Shown here: in pieces, positions 1 through 8,474 of the stretch
Position numbering within the stretch: position 1 is the first letter of the stretch
Layout: every line of letters begins with the position of its first letter
Assembly (NCBI RefSeq): GCF_011170125.1
Contig: NZ_BLLN01000003.1
Span: forward strand, 62,001-126,000
Direction: 5' to 3'
Source of the DNA: Streptomyces diastaticus subsp. diastaticus
GTDB lineage: Bacteria; Actinomycetota; Actinomycetes; Streptomycetales; Streptomycetaceae
DNA: 64,000 bases
Position numbers and translations under genes: made by a program
The notes under the pieces: generated by a model
Told to the model about the DNA's origin: nothing
Seen by the model: the letters and a program-made list of their open reading frames with translations, nothing else
The model's database searches: none

Positions 1-2
1 CG

Positions 3-3000
3 GTCGACACCTTCACCCTCGACCAGAACTTCCCCGCCACCGGCGACGGCACCTCGCCCGCCCTCTGGCTCAAGTCCATCGGCCGCACCGGCCACGCGGC
101 CGACGGCGCCACCGCCGACATGCCGAAGGTCACCTTCCGTGGCCAGCAGCTGGACAACCGCGTCGACGGCTTCGAAGGGCTGGAGCCCTTCTCCCGGCTG
201 CGCGTCCAGGCGGTCGACACCGAGACCGGCGGCACCATCGGGGTCACCTACTCCGACGCCGAGTGCAGCGCCCGCGCCCCCGTGAAGCTCCCGGCCTCGC
301 CGCACACCAACACGATGCGCTGCTACCCGCAGTTCTGGACCCCGAAGGGCGCCACCGACCCGGTCCAGGACTGGTTCCATAAGTACGTCGTCACCAAGGT
401 CCGCGAGGAGGACAACGTCGCGGGCGCCCGCGCCACCGTCACCTCCTACGAGTACCTGGGCGGCGCCGCCTGGGCGTACGACGACAGCGAGCACACCGCG
501 GCCAAGGAGCGCACCTGGTCCCAGTACCGGGGCTACGAGCGGGTCCGCACCCGCGTCGGCGACGCCAGTGACGGCGACCCCCAGCAGCTCACCGAGCACC
601 GCTACTTCCGCGGTATGCACGGCGACAAGCTGCCCTCGGGCACCCGCACCGCCTCCGTCACCGACTCCGAGGGCGGCACCCACCCCGACCGCACCGAGTT
701 CCAGGGCCAGCTGCGCGAGGAGATCACCTACGACGCCGTCGGCGGCTCCGTCGACTCCGCCGTCAAGGTGACCCCCTCCGCCGTGAAGACGGCTTCCCGG
801 GCCCGTACCGGCACCACCGCGCTGGAGGCGTGGATGGTCCACCCGGTCACCTCCGAGACCCGCGAACTGGTAAAGGGCGACACGTACCGCCGCTCCACCG
901 AGACCACCGCCTACGACAGCTACGGCATGCCCACCGAGGTCGAGGAGAAGACCGCGGGCGGCCGTCTGGTCTGCACCCTGACCAGCTACGTCCGCGACAC
1001 CGACGCGTACATCGTGGACACCGAGTCGCGCGAGGTGACCAGGAACGGCGCCTGCGACGACGCCTCGGCCACCGTCATCGACGACACCCGCTCCCTCTAC
1101 GACGGCGGCGCCTTCGGCGACAAGCCCACCAAGGGCCTGGTCACCGAGGTCCAGGAACTGGACGTCGACGGCAAGAGCTACACCACCACCGACCGCACCT
1201 CCTACGACCTGCACGGCCGCGAGACCGCCACCTGGGACGCCGAGGGCAACAAGACCACCGTCGCCTTCACCCCGGCCACCGTCGCCGTCCCGCACACCCA
1301 GGTCACCACCGACCCGCTCGGCCACACCGAGACCACCGAGTTCGACGTCCAGCGCGGCCTGAGCACCGCCGACATCGGGCCCAACGGCGAGCGCGTCGAC
1401 ATGGAGTACGACCCGCTGGGCCGCCTGCTCAAGGTCTGGGACATCGATCGCGACAAGACCAAGGCGCCCAACGCCCGCTACCAGTACGCCATCACCAAGA
1501 CCAAGCCCACCGTCGTCACCAACGAGACCCTCAAGGACGACGGCAGCTACGCCGTCAGCCACGAGATCCTCGACGGCCACCTGCGCGTCCGCCAGACCCA
1601 GGACCCCGCCGTCGGCGGCGAGGGCCGCATCGTCAACGACACCTTCTACGACTCCGCCGGCCGCGAGGTCGTCACCAACGACGGCTACTACAACGACCAG
1701 CCCGTCAGCACGACCATCCTGGTCGTCGGCGACAACGTCGTCCCCAGCCAGAATCGCGTCACCTACGACGGCTCCGGCGAGGCGGTCCGCGAGGTCTCGT
1801 ACGCCTACGGCGAGGAGACCACCCGCACCACCCTGGAGAAGGACGGCGACGCCTCCACCGTCGTCCCGCCCGACGGCGACACGGTGACCACCACCTACAC
1901 CGACGCCGAGGGCCGCCAGTCCCGCCTGCGCGAGTACACCAAGAAGGACCGCAGCGCCTGGCGCGACACCACGTACCACTACGACGCCCTCGACCAGCTC
2001 ACCAGGATCGTCGAGCCCGGCGGCGCCGAGTACACCTTCAGTTACGACGCGCGGGGCCGCCAGACCGCCACCACCGACCCCGACGGCGGGCGCACCACCT
2101 ACGAGTTCGACGCGACCGACAACCTCGTCGCCACCACCAACCCCAACGGCGAACGCCTCGTCACCACCTACGACAAGGCCGGCCGCCCCACCTCCCTGCG
2201 CGAGGACTCCGCCGACGGCAAGAAGCGCCTGGAGTGGACCTACGACACCCTCGGCAAGGGCCTGCCCACCGCGGCGATCCGCTACGACGACGAGGGCAAC
2301 GCCTACCGCGAGGAGATCACCTCCTACGACAAGGCCAACCGTCCCCTCGCCACCCGCACCACCGTCTCGGCGGCGGCGGGCAAGGTCGCCGGCACGTACG
2401 ACTACCGGTACGACTACACCGACACCGGCAACCTCGCCTGGGTCCAGCTCCCCAAGGCCGGCAACCTCGCCTCCGAGCGCCTGGTCTTCCGCTACACCAC
2501 CACCGACGACCTGCCGCTCTCCATCACCGGCAACACCACCTACGTCGCGAACGTCACCTACTCCCGCTTCGGCGAGGTCCTGCGCACCGAGGCCGGCCCG
2601 GCCGGCCGCAAGCTCTTCTCCTCGTACTACTACGACGAGTTCAGCCGCCAGCTCACCCGCACCGTGCACGACCGCGGCGTCCAGCCCGCCCTCATCGACG
2701 ACACCGGCTACACCTACGACGACGCGGGCAACCTCACCTCCATCAAGCGCACCCCCGGCCAGGGCATGCCCGACGGCCAGGCCGGCCCCGACACCCAGTG
2801 CTTCGTCTACGACCAGCTCCGCCGGATGACCTCCGCCTGGACCGCCGCCGACGACACCTGCACCGGCGGCCCCAGCAAGGCGACGGTCGGCGGAGACCAG
2901 CCGTACTGGCACAGCTACACCTTCGACGACTCCGGCAACCGCACCGCCCTCACCGAGCACGACCCCGCCGGGGACACCGCCAAGGACATCAAGCGCACCT

Positions 3001-5186
3001 ACTCCTACGGCGGCGAGGCCGGCGGCCCCAACCGCCTGGCCGAGGTCGCCTCCGAGGGCCCGGGCGGCACCACCCGCTCCGTCTACGGCTACGACAAGGC
3101 CGGCAACACCACTACCCGCCAGCACAAGGGCACCACCCAGACCCTCAAGTGGGACCCCGAGGGCGCTCTCACCGAGGTCAGTGAGCCCGTCGAGGGCGGC
3201 GGCACCAAGACCACCAAGTACCTCAACGACGCGAGCGGCGAACGCCTCCTGCGCCACGGCCCCGACGGCTCCACCACGCTCTACCTCGGCGAGACCGAGC
3301 TGACCGCCAAGCCCGACGGCACCACCACGACGGAACGCTTCTACTCCCACCCGGACGGCTCGACCACGGTCCGCAGCAGCGACGGCGGACTCCAGGTCCT
3401 CCTCGCCGACCACCACGGCTCCACCCAGACCTCCGTCGACATGACGCAGGCGTCCATGCCGGTCACCCGCCGCCAGCTCACGCCGTTCGGCGAGGACCGG
3501 GGCGAGGCGCCGTCCCGGTGGCCCGGCGGACGCGGGTTCGTCGGCGGTCTGAAGGACGAGGACACCGGCCTCACTCAGCTCGGAGCCCGCCCCTACGACC
3601 CGGCCACCGGCCGCTTCCTCTCCGTCGACCCCATGGTCGACTTCACCGACCCGGCCACCATCAACCCCTACGCCTACGCCAACAACGCGCCGGCCACCTT
3701 CTCCGACCCCGACGGCCTGTTCTTCCCGATCCTGGTCGGCATCGCCGCCCGCATCGCGATCCGCGCCGCCATCCGTGCTGCCGCCCGCGCCGCCGCCAAG
3801 CGCGCCGCCCGCATCGCCGCCCGCAAGGCGGCCCAGCGCCGCGCCCGCGCCCTGGCCAAGGCCCGCGCCCGGGCCGCCGCCAAGGCCCGGGCGAAGGCCC
3901 GCGCCAAGGCCCGCCGTGAGGCGGCCCGCAAGCGCGCGGCAGCCGCCCGCGCCGCGGCCAAGCGGGCAGCGGCCCGCGCGGCGGCCAAGCGGGCAGCGGC
4001 GAAGCGTGCCGCCGCGGCGGCACGCCAGCGGGCCCAGCGCGCCGCCGCCAAGCGCGCCCAGGCGGCCCGCGCCGCCGCCCGCAAGGCCCGCGCCAACAAG
4101 GCCCCCAAGGCCAAGGCCAAGCCCAAGTCCCAGCCGAAACCGAAGTCGAAGCCCTCCCAGAAGTCCAAGCCGACCCAGCGCAAGACCAACAAGGTCAAGG
4201 AGGAGGCCCGAGAGCAGGCCAAGGACGCGGTCGGTGAGGAGGCACAGGCACAGAGCTGCGAGGTCAACAGCTTCGTCCCCGGCACCAAGGTCCTGATGGC
4301 CGACGGCTCGAAGAAGCCCATCGAGGACGTCAGGACGGGCGACAAGGTCCTCGCCACCGACCCGAAGACCGGCGAGACCAAGCCACAGCCGGTCGCGGCC
4401 ACCATCATCGGCAAGGGCGACAAGACCCTCGTCACCGTCACCATCCGCACCTCCACCGAGCGCGCCCCGACCACCCTCACCACCCCACCGCCCGACAGCT
4501 CGGTCCCGGTCGACGCCACCCAGCTCGCCCCCGACGAGGACGGCGAAGCCACCTCGACCATCGTCGCCACCGACGGCCACCCGTTCTGGGTCCCGGAACT
4601 GAACACTTGGCTCGACGCCGGCCAACTCCAGCCGGGCCAGTGGCTCCACACCTCGGCGGGCACCTGGGTCCAGATCACCGCGGTCTCCAGCACCACCCAG
4701 CGCGCGACCGTCCACAACCTGACGGTGGCGGACGTCCATACGTACTATGCGGTGGCGGGGGCTACGCCGGTTCTGGTCCACAACTGCGGAGTTACGCGTG
4801 GTGGTAACGAAAGCACATACTCTATCTCGCATGATGCGAGTGGAAGTGGCGTGATTGCCGACCTCGATAGTGACGGCATTCTGACCATGATGATGCACAA
4901 CAATCCCGACAAGGGTTCGCCGTTGCGGGGTAAGGCAATGTTCGACGAAGTTATGGGCCACTTCGGGGGCCGAGTTCAGGGCATCCAGGGGATCTGGGTC
5001 TACGGAGATAACCTTGGAGGCTTCAATGAAGCTGTCCGGGGTGGCGCGGGCCTTGTGTCGGCAGCCAAGGGAACCTGGACTGGAAGACAGGCAGCCAGAT
5101 ATGGCTTCACTCGCGCGAGGATCGATGAAGCAGTTCCGAGGCTCGACGGGGACTTCCAGCAAGTTCTTGCCACATTTCGAAGATGA
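3..5186 (+). CDS. Rhs/YD-repeat polymorphic toxin with Hint domain and variable toxin tip (5' end outside window)
   Basis: The frame is open from base 3, so the gene starts upstream; the ATG at 120 is internal. Most of the protein is degenerate YD repeats of the YDxxGR/N type, which in Rhs proteins form a shell around the C-terminal toxin. The Rhs core closes with the hallmark DPxGL motif (DPDGL, 3705–3719). An unusual basic Ala/Arg/Lys segment follows (3720–4256). Next is a Hint (hedgehog/intein) autoprocessing domain from Cys at 4257 (VPGTKVLMADGS, later DGHPFWV) to the terminal HNC at 4779–4787. The last ~132 residues (from 4788) are the toxin tip. I do not recognise its family; visible motifs are MMMHNNPDKG, HFGGRVQGIQGIWVYG and WTGRQAARYGF. 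Base composition becomes clearly less GC-rich exactly after HNC, as expected for a swapped-in tip. The stop overlaps the next start (ATGA), so toxin and immunity gene are translationally coupled. Confidence 0.93.
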   Translation, partial: VDTFTLDQNFPATGDGTSPALWLKSIGRTGHAADGATADMPKVTFRGQQLDNRVDGFEGLEPFSRLRVQAVDTETGGTIGVTYSDAECSARAPVKLPASPHTNTMRCYPQFWTPKGATDPVQDWFHKYVVTKVREEDNVAGARATVTSYEYLGGAAWAYDDSEHTAAKERTWSQYRGYERVRTRVGDASDGDPQQLTEHRYFRGMHGDKLPSGTRTASVTDSEGGTHPDRTEFQGQLREEITYDAVGGSVDSAVKVTPSAVKTASRARTGTTALEAWMVHPVTSETRELVKGDTYRRSTETTAYDSYGMPTEVEEKTAGGRLVCTLTSYVRDTDAYIVDTESREVTRNGACDDASATVIDDTRSLYDGGAFGDKPTKGLVTEVQELDVDGKSYTTTDRTSYDLHGRETATWDAEGNKTTVAFTPATVAVPHTQVTTDPLGHTETTEFDVQRGLSTADIGPNGERVDMEYDPLGRLLKVWDIDRDKTKAPNARYQYAITKTKPTVVTNETLKDDGSYAVSHEILDGHLRVRQTQDPAVGGEGRIVNDTFYDSAGREVVTNDGYYNDQPVSTTILVVGDNVVPSQNRVTYDGSGEAVREVSYAYGEETTRTTLEKDGDASTVVPPDGDTVTTTYTDAEGRQSRLREYTKKDRSAWRDTTYHYDALDQLTRIVEPGGAEYTFSYDARGRQTATTDPDGGRTTYEFDATDNLVATTNPNGERLVTTYDKAGRPTSLREDSADGKKRLEWTYDTLGKGLPTAAIRYDDEGNAYREEITSYDKANRPLATRTTVSAAAGKVAGTYDYRYDYTDTGNLAWVQLPKAGNLASERLVFRYTTTDDLPLSITGNTTYVANVTYSRFGEVLRTEAGPAGRKLFSSYYYDEFSRQLTRTVHDRGVQPALIDDTGYTYDDAGNLTSIKRTPGQGMPDGQAGPDTQCFVYDQLRRMTSAWTAADDTCTGGPSKATVGGDQPYWHSYTFDDSGNRTALTEHDPAGDTAKDIKRTYSYGGEAGGPNRLAEVASEGPGGTTRSVYGYDKAGNTTTRQHKGTTQTLKWDPEGALTEVSEPVEGGGTKTTKYLNDASGERLLRHGPDGSTTLYLGETELTAKPDGTTTTERFYSHPDGSTTVRSSDGGLQVLLADHHGSTQTSVDMTQASMPVTRRQLTPFGEDRGEAPSRWPGGRGFVGGLKDEDTGLTQLGARPYDPATGRFLSVDPMVDFTDPATINPYAYANNAPATFSDPDGLFFPILVGIAARIAIRAAIRAAARAAAKRAARIAARKAAQRRARALAKARARAAAKARAKARAKARREAARKRAAAARAAAKRAAARAAAKRAAAKRAAAAARQRAQRAAAKRAQAARAAARKARANKAPKAKAKPKSQPKPKSKPSQKSKPTQRKTNKVKEEAREQAKDAVGEEAQAQSCEVNSFVPGTKVLMADGSKKPIEDVRTGDKVLATDPKTGETKPQPVAATIIGKGDKTLVTVTIRTSTERAPTTLTTPPPDSSVPVDATQLAPDEDGEATSTIVATDGHPFWVPELNTWLDAGQLQPGQWLHTSAGTWVQITAVSSTTQRATVHNLTVADVHTYYAVAGATPVLVHNCGVTRGGNESTYSISHDASGSGVIADLDSDGILTMMMHNNPDKGSPLRGKAMFDEVMGHFGGRVQGIQGIWVYGDNLGGFNEAVRGGAGLVSAAKGTWTGRQAARYGFTRARIDEAVPRLDGDFQQVLATFRR
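3720..4256 (+). repeat. Low-complexity Ala/Arg/Lys-rich coding segment inside the Rhs protein
   Basis: About 179 codons between the Rhs DPDGL motif and the Hint cysteine encode almost only Ala, Arg and Lys. A short hydrophobic start (FFPILVGIAARIAIRAAI) is followed by repeats such as KRAAARAAAKRAAA, then a Lys/Pro/Ser/Gln tail (KPKSQPKPKSKPSQKSKP). The DNA is correspondingly repetitive (GCCGCC/CGCGCC), which produces long false reading frames on both strands. It could be a membrane-active or nucleic-acid-binding segment, or a flexible linker; the sequence alone does not decide. Confidence 0.85.
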
Positions 5187-5443
5187 GAGAACTGATGGAC
5201 GAGGAAATTGAACGATTGGCGCGCTTGGCCGTCGAATACCACGGAATTGGGTGCAGCGTCGCAGAGATCGCTGATCTCCTAATCGATAAGCATCCGAACT
5301 TGAGGCTGGCGCCGTTCCGGCTGGCCCAAGTGCTTCGATCGGCCTTCGGTCTTTCGGTTCATGACCTGCAATACGTCACGGCATGGGTGCAAGGTGAGAT
5401 TTCACTGGAAACACTGGAAGAGCGCCTTCAGGTGACTCGGTAA
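5183..5443 (+). CDS. Putative immunity protein for the first Rhs toxin tip
   Basis: This 86-residue acidic protein begins with an ATG that overlaps the TGA of the Rhs gene. That is the classic arrangement of an immunity gene immediately behind its toxin. The sequence is predicted to be mainly helical (EEIERLARLAVEYHGIGCSVAEIADLLIDKH) with no signal peptide or membrane segment, consistent with a cytoplasmic binding partner. I do not recognise an Imm family. Its base composition matches the toxin tip rather than the Rhs core, which supports joint acquisition. A strong hairpin follows at 5478–5517. The immunity function is inferred from position and size only. Confidence 0.72.
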   Translation: MRELMDEEIERLARLAVEYHGIGCSVAEIADLLIDKHPNLRLAPFRLAQVLRSAFGLSVHDLQYVTAWVQGEISLETLEERLQVTR

Positions 5444-5477
5444 GTCAGCCTCAGCCCCTAACATGCTGTGCAAATTT

Positions 5478-5517
5478 CGAGAGGCCCCACCGAATGGATA
5501 TTCGGTGGGGCCTCTCG
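5478..5517. terminator. Perfect 18-bp hairpin between the immunity gene and the integrase
   Basis: The arms 5478–5495 and 5500–5517 are exact reverse complements with a GGAT loop. It lies between the convergent immunity gene (+) and integrase (−), so it probably works in both directions. Confidence 0.85.
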
Positions 5518-5523
5518 GGCGTT

Positions 5524-5545
5524 TGACGGCAACGCTGACGGCAAC
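5524..5545. repeat. Candidate attachment/arm repeats at the left end of island A
   Basis: TGACGGCAAC occurs twice with a 12-bp period (5524–5533 and 5536–5545), ending two bases before the integrase stop codon. Related double or single copies occur at 13168–13189, 14017–14038 and 15346–15355, all in the same orientation and at the borders of the two islands. This fits integrase arm sites or att cores but is not proven. Confidence 0.5.
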
Positions 5546-5546
5546 G

Positions 5547-6815
5547 TCAGCGGCCGCCTGCCGCGGCGGGTGGGTCGTCGGGGTTGTCGTTGACGGGGCC
5601 GAGGGCGCCGTCCAGGGTGTCGATGGCTTGCCGTTGGAGGCGGAGCCTTACGTGGGCGTACACGCCAGCGGTGACACCGATGTGTGCGTGGCCCAACAGC
5701 TCCTTGATCACGACGAGGTCCACGCCTTGCTCCAGGAGTAGCGTCGCGGTCGAGTGGCGGAGGTCGTGGAAGCGGATGCGGCGGAGTCCGGTTCGGTCGA
5801 GGAAGCTGCGGAAGCGGCGGGTGAGGTTGGCCGGGTCGAGCGGGCCGCCAGTCGGGGTGGTGAAGACGAGGCCGCTGCCTCTCCAGTCCGGTCCTGCCGT
5901 CTCACGCTCCTTGCCCTGCCGCTTCTTGTGTTCCTTGAGGGAGTGGAGGCATTCGGTGGGGAGGGCGATGCGGCGTTCGGAGGCGCGGGTCTTGGTGGGC
6001 AGGTGGGTGAGGCCACCGCTGCGGGTGCGCTGGAGCGAGCGGCGGATGCTGGCGGTCCCACTGTTGAGGTCAAGGTCTTCCCAGCGGAGGCCGAGTAGTT
6101 CGCCTTTGCGGAGGCAGGTGCGCAGAGCGAGTTCGTACAGCGCGTGGAGCCGGTCGCCGCGGGCTGCGTCGAGGAACCGGCGGGCTTCTGTCGCGGTGAG
6201 GGGCCGGAAGCGCCTGGGCCGGGGTGCGGTGGCCTTGACGTTCCGGGCGATGTTGCGGGGCAGTTCGTCTTCGCGGACAGCGTGTTCGAGGGCGGACTTG
6301 AGGACCGAGTGCACGTACGTCACCGTCGAAGGGGACAACTGCTTCTGGCAGCATTCGCCGATGGCGCAGCACTGCTTCCATTCGGTGTCGAGTCCCTGGG
6401 TGCAGCACTGGCAGGTGGTGCGGAGCCGGTCGAGGAAGGTGCGGATGTCCTTGGCGGTGAGCCGCGCGATCTTCTTGGTGCCGAGGCCGGGGATGAGGTG
6501 GAGGCGGATGCAGGCGGCGTAGCGGGTGTGGGTGTTCTCGCGGAGCTGGTGGACCGCGACACTGCTGAGCCAGTACGTCAGGTAGTCACCGAGCGTGCTG
6601 TCGGCGGTGGCGACCGGCAGCCCGCGGTTGCTGTCGGCGATCTTCTCGGTGAGCTTGTCAGCCGCGTTCTTGCGCGTGGTGCCGTAGACACGGACACGCT
6701 TTCGTCTGCCGTCGGCGGCGAGGACATAGCCGGCGGCTTCCCAGCGGCCGTCCCTTCGCTGGTAGATGGTGCCTTCGCCGTTGGCGCGAGCCTTCTTTCG
6801 CTTGGGGGCGGTCAT
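5547..6815 (-). CDS. int: Tyrosine-recombinase integrase, pSAM2 type
   Basis: This 422-residue site-specific recombinase would catalyse integration and, with Xis, excision of the element. An N-terminal arm-binding region (RRDGRWEAAGY) is followed by a SAM-like core-binding domain. The catalytic domain shows Arg236 (LRTCLRKGELLGL), His350-x-x-Arg353 (FHDLRHS), His376 (LLGHAHIGV) and the nucleophile Tyr386 (VYAHV). A cysteine-rich insertion around residues 135–156 (CQCC…CC…CC) is typical of pSAM2-like integrases. Its start overlaps the xis stop by four bases (ATGA), so the two are co-translated. A truncated copy of its C-terminal two-thirds lies at 14040–14929. All catalytic residues are present, so this copy looks active. 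Confidence 0.95.
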   Translation of the reverse strand: MTAPKRKKARANGEGTIYQRRDGRWEAAGYVLAADGRRKRVRVYGTTRKNAADKLTEKIADSNRGLPVATADSTLGDYLTYWLSSVAVHQLRENTHTRYAACIRLHLIPGLGTKKIARLTAKDIRTFLDRLRTTCQCCTQGLDTEWKQCCAIGECCQKQLSPSTVTYVHSVLKSALEHAVREDELPRNIARNVKATAPRPRRFRPLTATEARRFLDAARGDRLHALYELALRTCLRKGELLGLRWEDLDLNSGTASIRRSLQRTRSGGLTHLPTKTRASERRIALPTECLHSLKEHKKRQGKERETAGPDWRGSGLVFTTPTGGPLDPANLTRRFRSFLDRTGLRRIRFHDLRHSTATLLLEQGVDLVVIKELLGHAHIGVTAGVYAHVRLRLQRQAIDTLDGALGPVNDNPDDPPAAAGGR

Positions 6816-6997
6816 CGGGCGGCTTCTTCCAGGTGGCGCTGGCCGTAGTCGTCCAGGGCGTGGGCGGGGATGCGGCGGGCGCGGCCGATGGTCAGCGAGG
6901 CCAGGCGGCGGGTTCGTAGGAGGTCGTAGAGGGCGGAGCGGCCGATTTTGAGGCGGGCCATTGCCTCGGGGACGGTGAGGAGTTCGTCGTCACGCAT
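6812..6997 (-). CDS. xis: Excisionase, MerR-like helix-turn-helix
   Basis: The gene encodes 61 residues. The sequence LLTVPEAMARLKIGRSALYDLLRTRRL is a standard winged/MerR-type HTH of the excisionase (HTH_17) family, followed by a basic wing (LTIGRARRIPAHAL). It would bind next to the attachment site and direct the integrase towards excision. The gene is wedged between repSA (8-nt overlap at 6990–6997) and int (4-nt overlap), as in other AICEs, so all three are probably on one transcript. Confidence 0.9.
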   Translation of the reverse strand: MRDDELLTVPEAMARLKIGRSALYDLLRTRRLASLTIGRARRIPAHALDDYGQRHLEEAAR

Positions 6998-8337
6998 CGG
7001 CTGTCACCGCCTCTGCTCGTGTCAGGCCGCCGTTGATGAGGGCGGAGAGGCGTTCGAGGTCGGGGGTGAGGCCGGTGCCGTCGTATGCCCAGTGGGCGAG
7101 GACGAGGGTGGTCGGGGAGGGCGGAGGTGTGTGGGGGCGGTGCCAGGCGGCGCGGGCGGCCCGGAGGGCGCTGAGGGTGGTGGAGTAGGCGCGGGTCTTG
7201 GTGGAGAAGTGGCCGCGGAAGCCGAGCATGTGGGCCCACTTGCGCAGGTTCAGGTGCTTGAGGTCGTCGCGGGCGCCGAGGGCCCAAGCGGTGCGGATCA
7301 TCTGGGCGGCGTGCTCGGGTACGGACTCGAACCAGAGGTCGGTGATCCTCTTCAGTCGGTGGTAGAGGCTGCCGGTGGCGGCTTCGGTGCCCTTGGTGGC
7401 GTACTTGGCGACGTATCCGGCGACCTTGCCCTCGGTGATCGTGGTCCCGCCCTGGAAGGCGGAGGACCGGATGATCCTGGTGTCGATCTGCTCGCCGAAG
7501 GCGAAGGAGCGGGCGCAGCCGTTGATTTCGGGCCCGTCGATGTGGGCGCGGGTGGCCGCGATCCGGATGGCATCGGCGAGGAGTTCGGGGGTGGCCCAGG
7601 CGGGCGGTGGGGTGTAGGGGCCCGCGCGGCCGTCGAGGCGGATCACGGCGTGGAAGTGGATCATTCCGCGCTGCTGGTACTCGGCGACCTTGGCGTACGA
7701 GACCCGGACGACCTTGGAGAACAGTCGTTGCGGGAGACCGGCTGCCGCGGCGATGGTGCGGCGCAGGTGGAGCATGAAGCGGGCCCACAGGGCCGGGGGC
7801 GTGGGCGTTCCACAGGACGGCGCCGGTGTAGTCGTAGCGCTCGGGGTCGAGCGGGGTGCCGAGGCGCGGGTCGCCCTTGGTGTGGGTGCGCCCGCAACGG
7901 CAGCGCGCGGTCCCGCCCACGCGTCGCCCGTGGACGGGGCCGTATGAGGGTGCGGTGAGGGTGGCGAAGACGCGGGGGTGGGTGGCGACCTGTTCGGGGA
8001 TGTTCTTGCCGCCGCGCAGGCCGGCGGCGATGAGGTGGTAGGTGTCCTGGCGGTAGAGCTCGGCGCAGGAGGGGCAGCGGGTGGTGCGGCGGTTGCCGCA
8101 GCGCACCAGGAGATGTCCGGCGGGCAGTTCCTTGGATTTCAGTTCGCGCAGGATCTCGCCGGTGAAGGCGTCGATCTCGGTGCGCTGGCCTTCGAGCCGG
8201 ATCGGCTGGGCGCAGCCACCAAGGGAGGACAGTTGCCGTACCAGGCCGAGCAGGTTCCGGTACCCGGTGAACGTGGGCAGCGCGGCCGTGGCGGGTTCGG
8301 GGCGGGGGATTGTGGTGGCGGGGTCGTGCGGTGGCAT
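6990..8337 (-). pseudogene. repSA: RepSA-type replication initiator, interrupted by a frameshift
   Basis: The N-terminal part starts at 8337 (MPPHDPATTIP). It has the cysteine/histidine-containing region of RepSA-like initiators (RCGNRRTTRCPSCAELYRQDTYHLIAAGLRGG, then CRCGRTHTKGDPRLGTPLDPERYDYTGAVLWNAHAP). It then leaves the frame. The continuation (LWARFMLHLRRTIAAAAGLPQR … GMIHFHAVIRLDG) is in the neighbouring frame and runs to 6990. The switch falls in a run of five G on the + strand at 7795–7799, where one extra base restores the mismatch. The IHFHAVIRLDG motif resembles the metal-binding His motif of rolling-circle initiators. The element may therefore be unable to replicate autonomously, unless the extra base is a sequencing error or the ribosome shifts there. 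Confidence 0.82.
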
Positions 8338-8474
8338 GCTGGCGGGACCTCTCTGCGCTGCGGCACACGCGTGTGTCGTGGATGGATTGGGGAGGGAGGC
8401 CCCGGCAGGGCGAGGGTTTGGCGACTACACGCCCTTGCCGGGGATTACTGCGAAGCGGGACCAGGAGGCGGCGG
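8338..8474 (-). promoter_or_regulatory. Gap between tra and repSA: hairpin and short palindrome
   Basis: The 137-bp gap holds a near-perfect hairpin (8400–8412 with 8430–8443, one bulged base) just after the tra stop, and the perfect palindrome CACACGCGTGTG at 8364–8375, 27 bases upstream of the repSA start. The first may attenuate or terminate tra transcription. The second is a plausible operator for separate control of replication. Confidence 0.45.

Noticed and set aside
3674..4717. Open frame on the − strand through the basic Rhs segment
   Set aside because: It is created by the GCC/CGC repeats and Hint codons in antisense; the product is Ala/Arg-rich noise.
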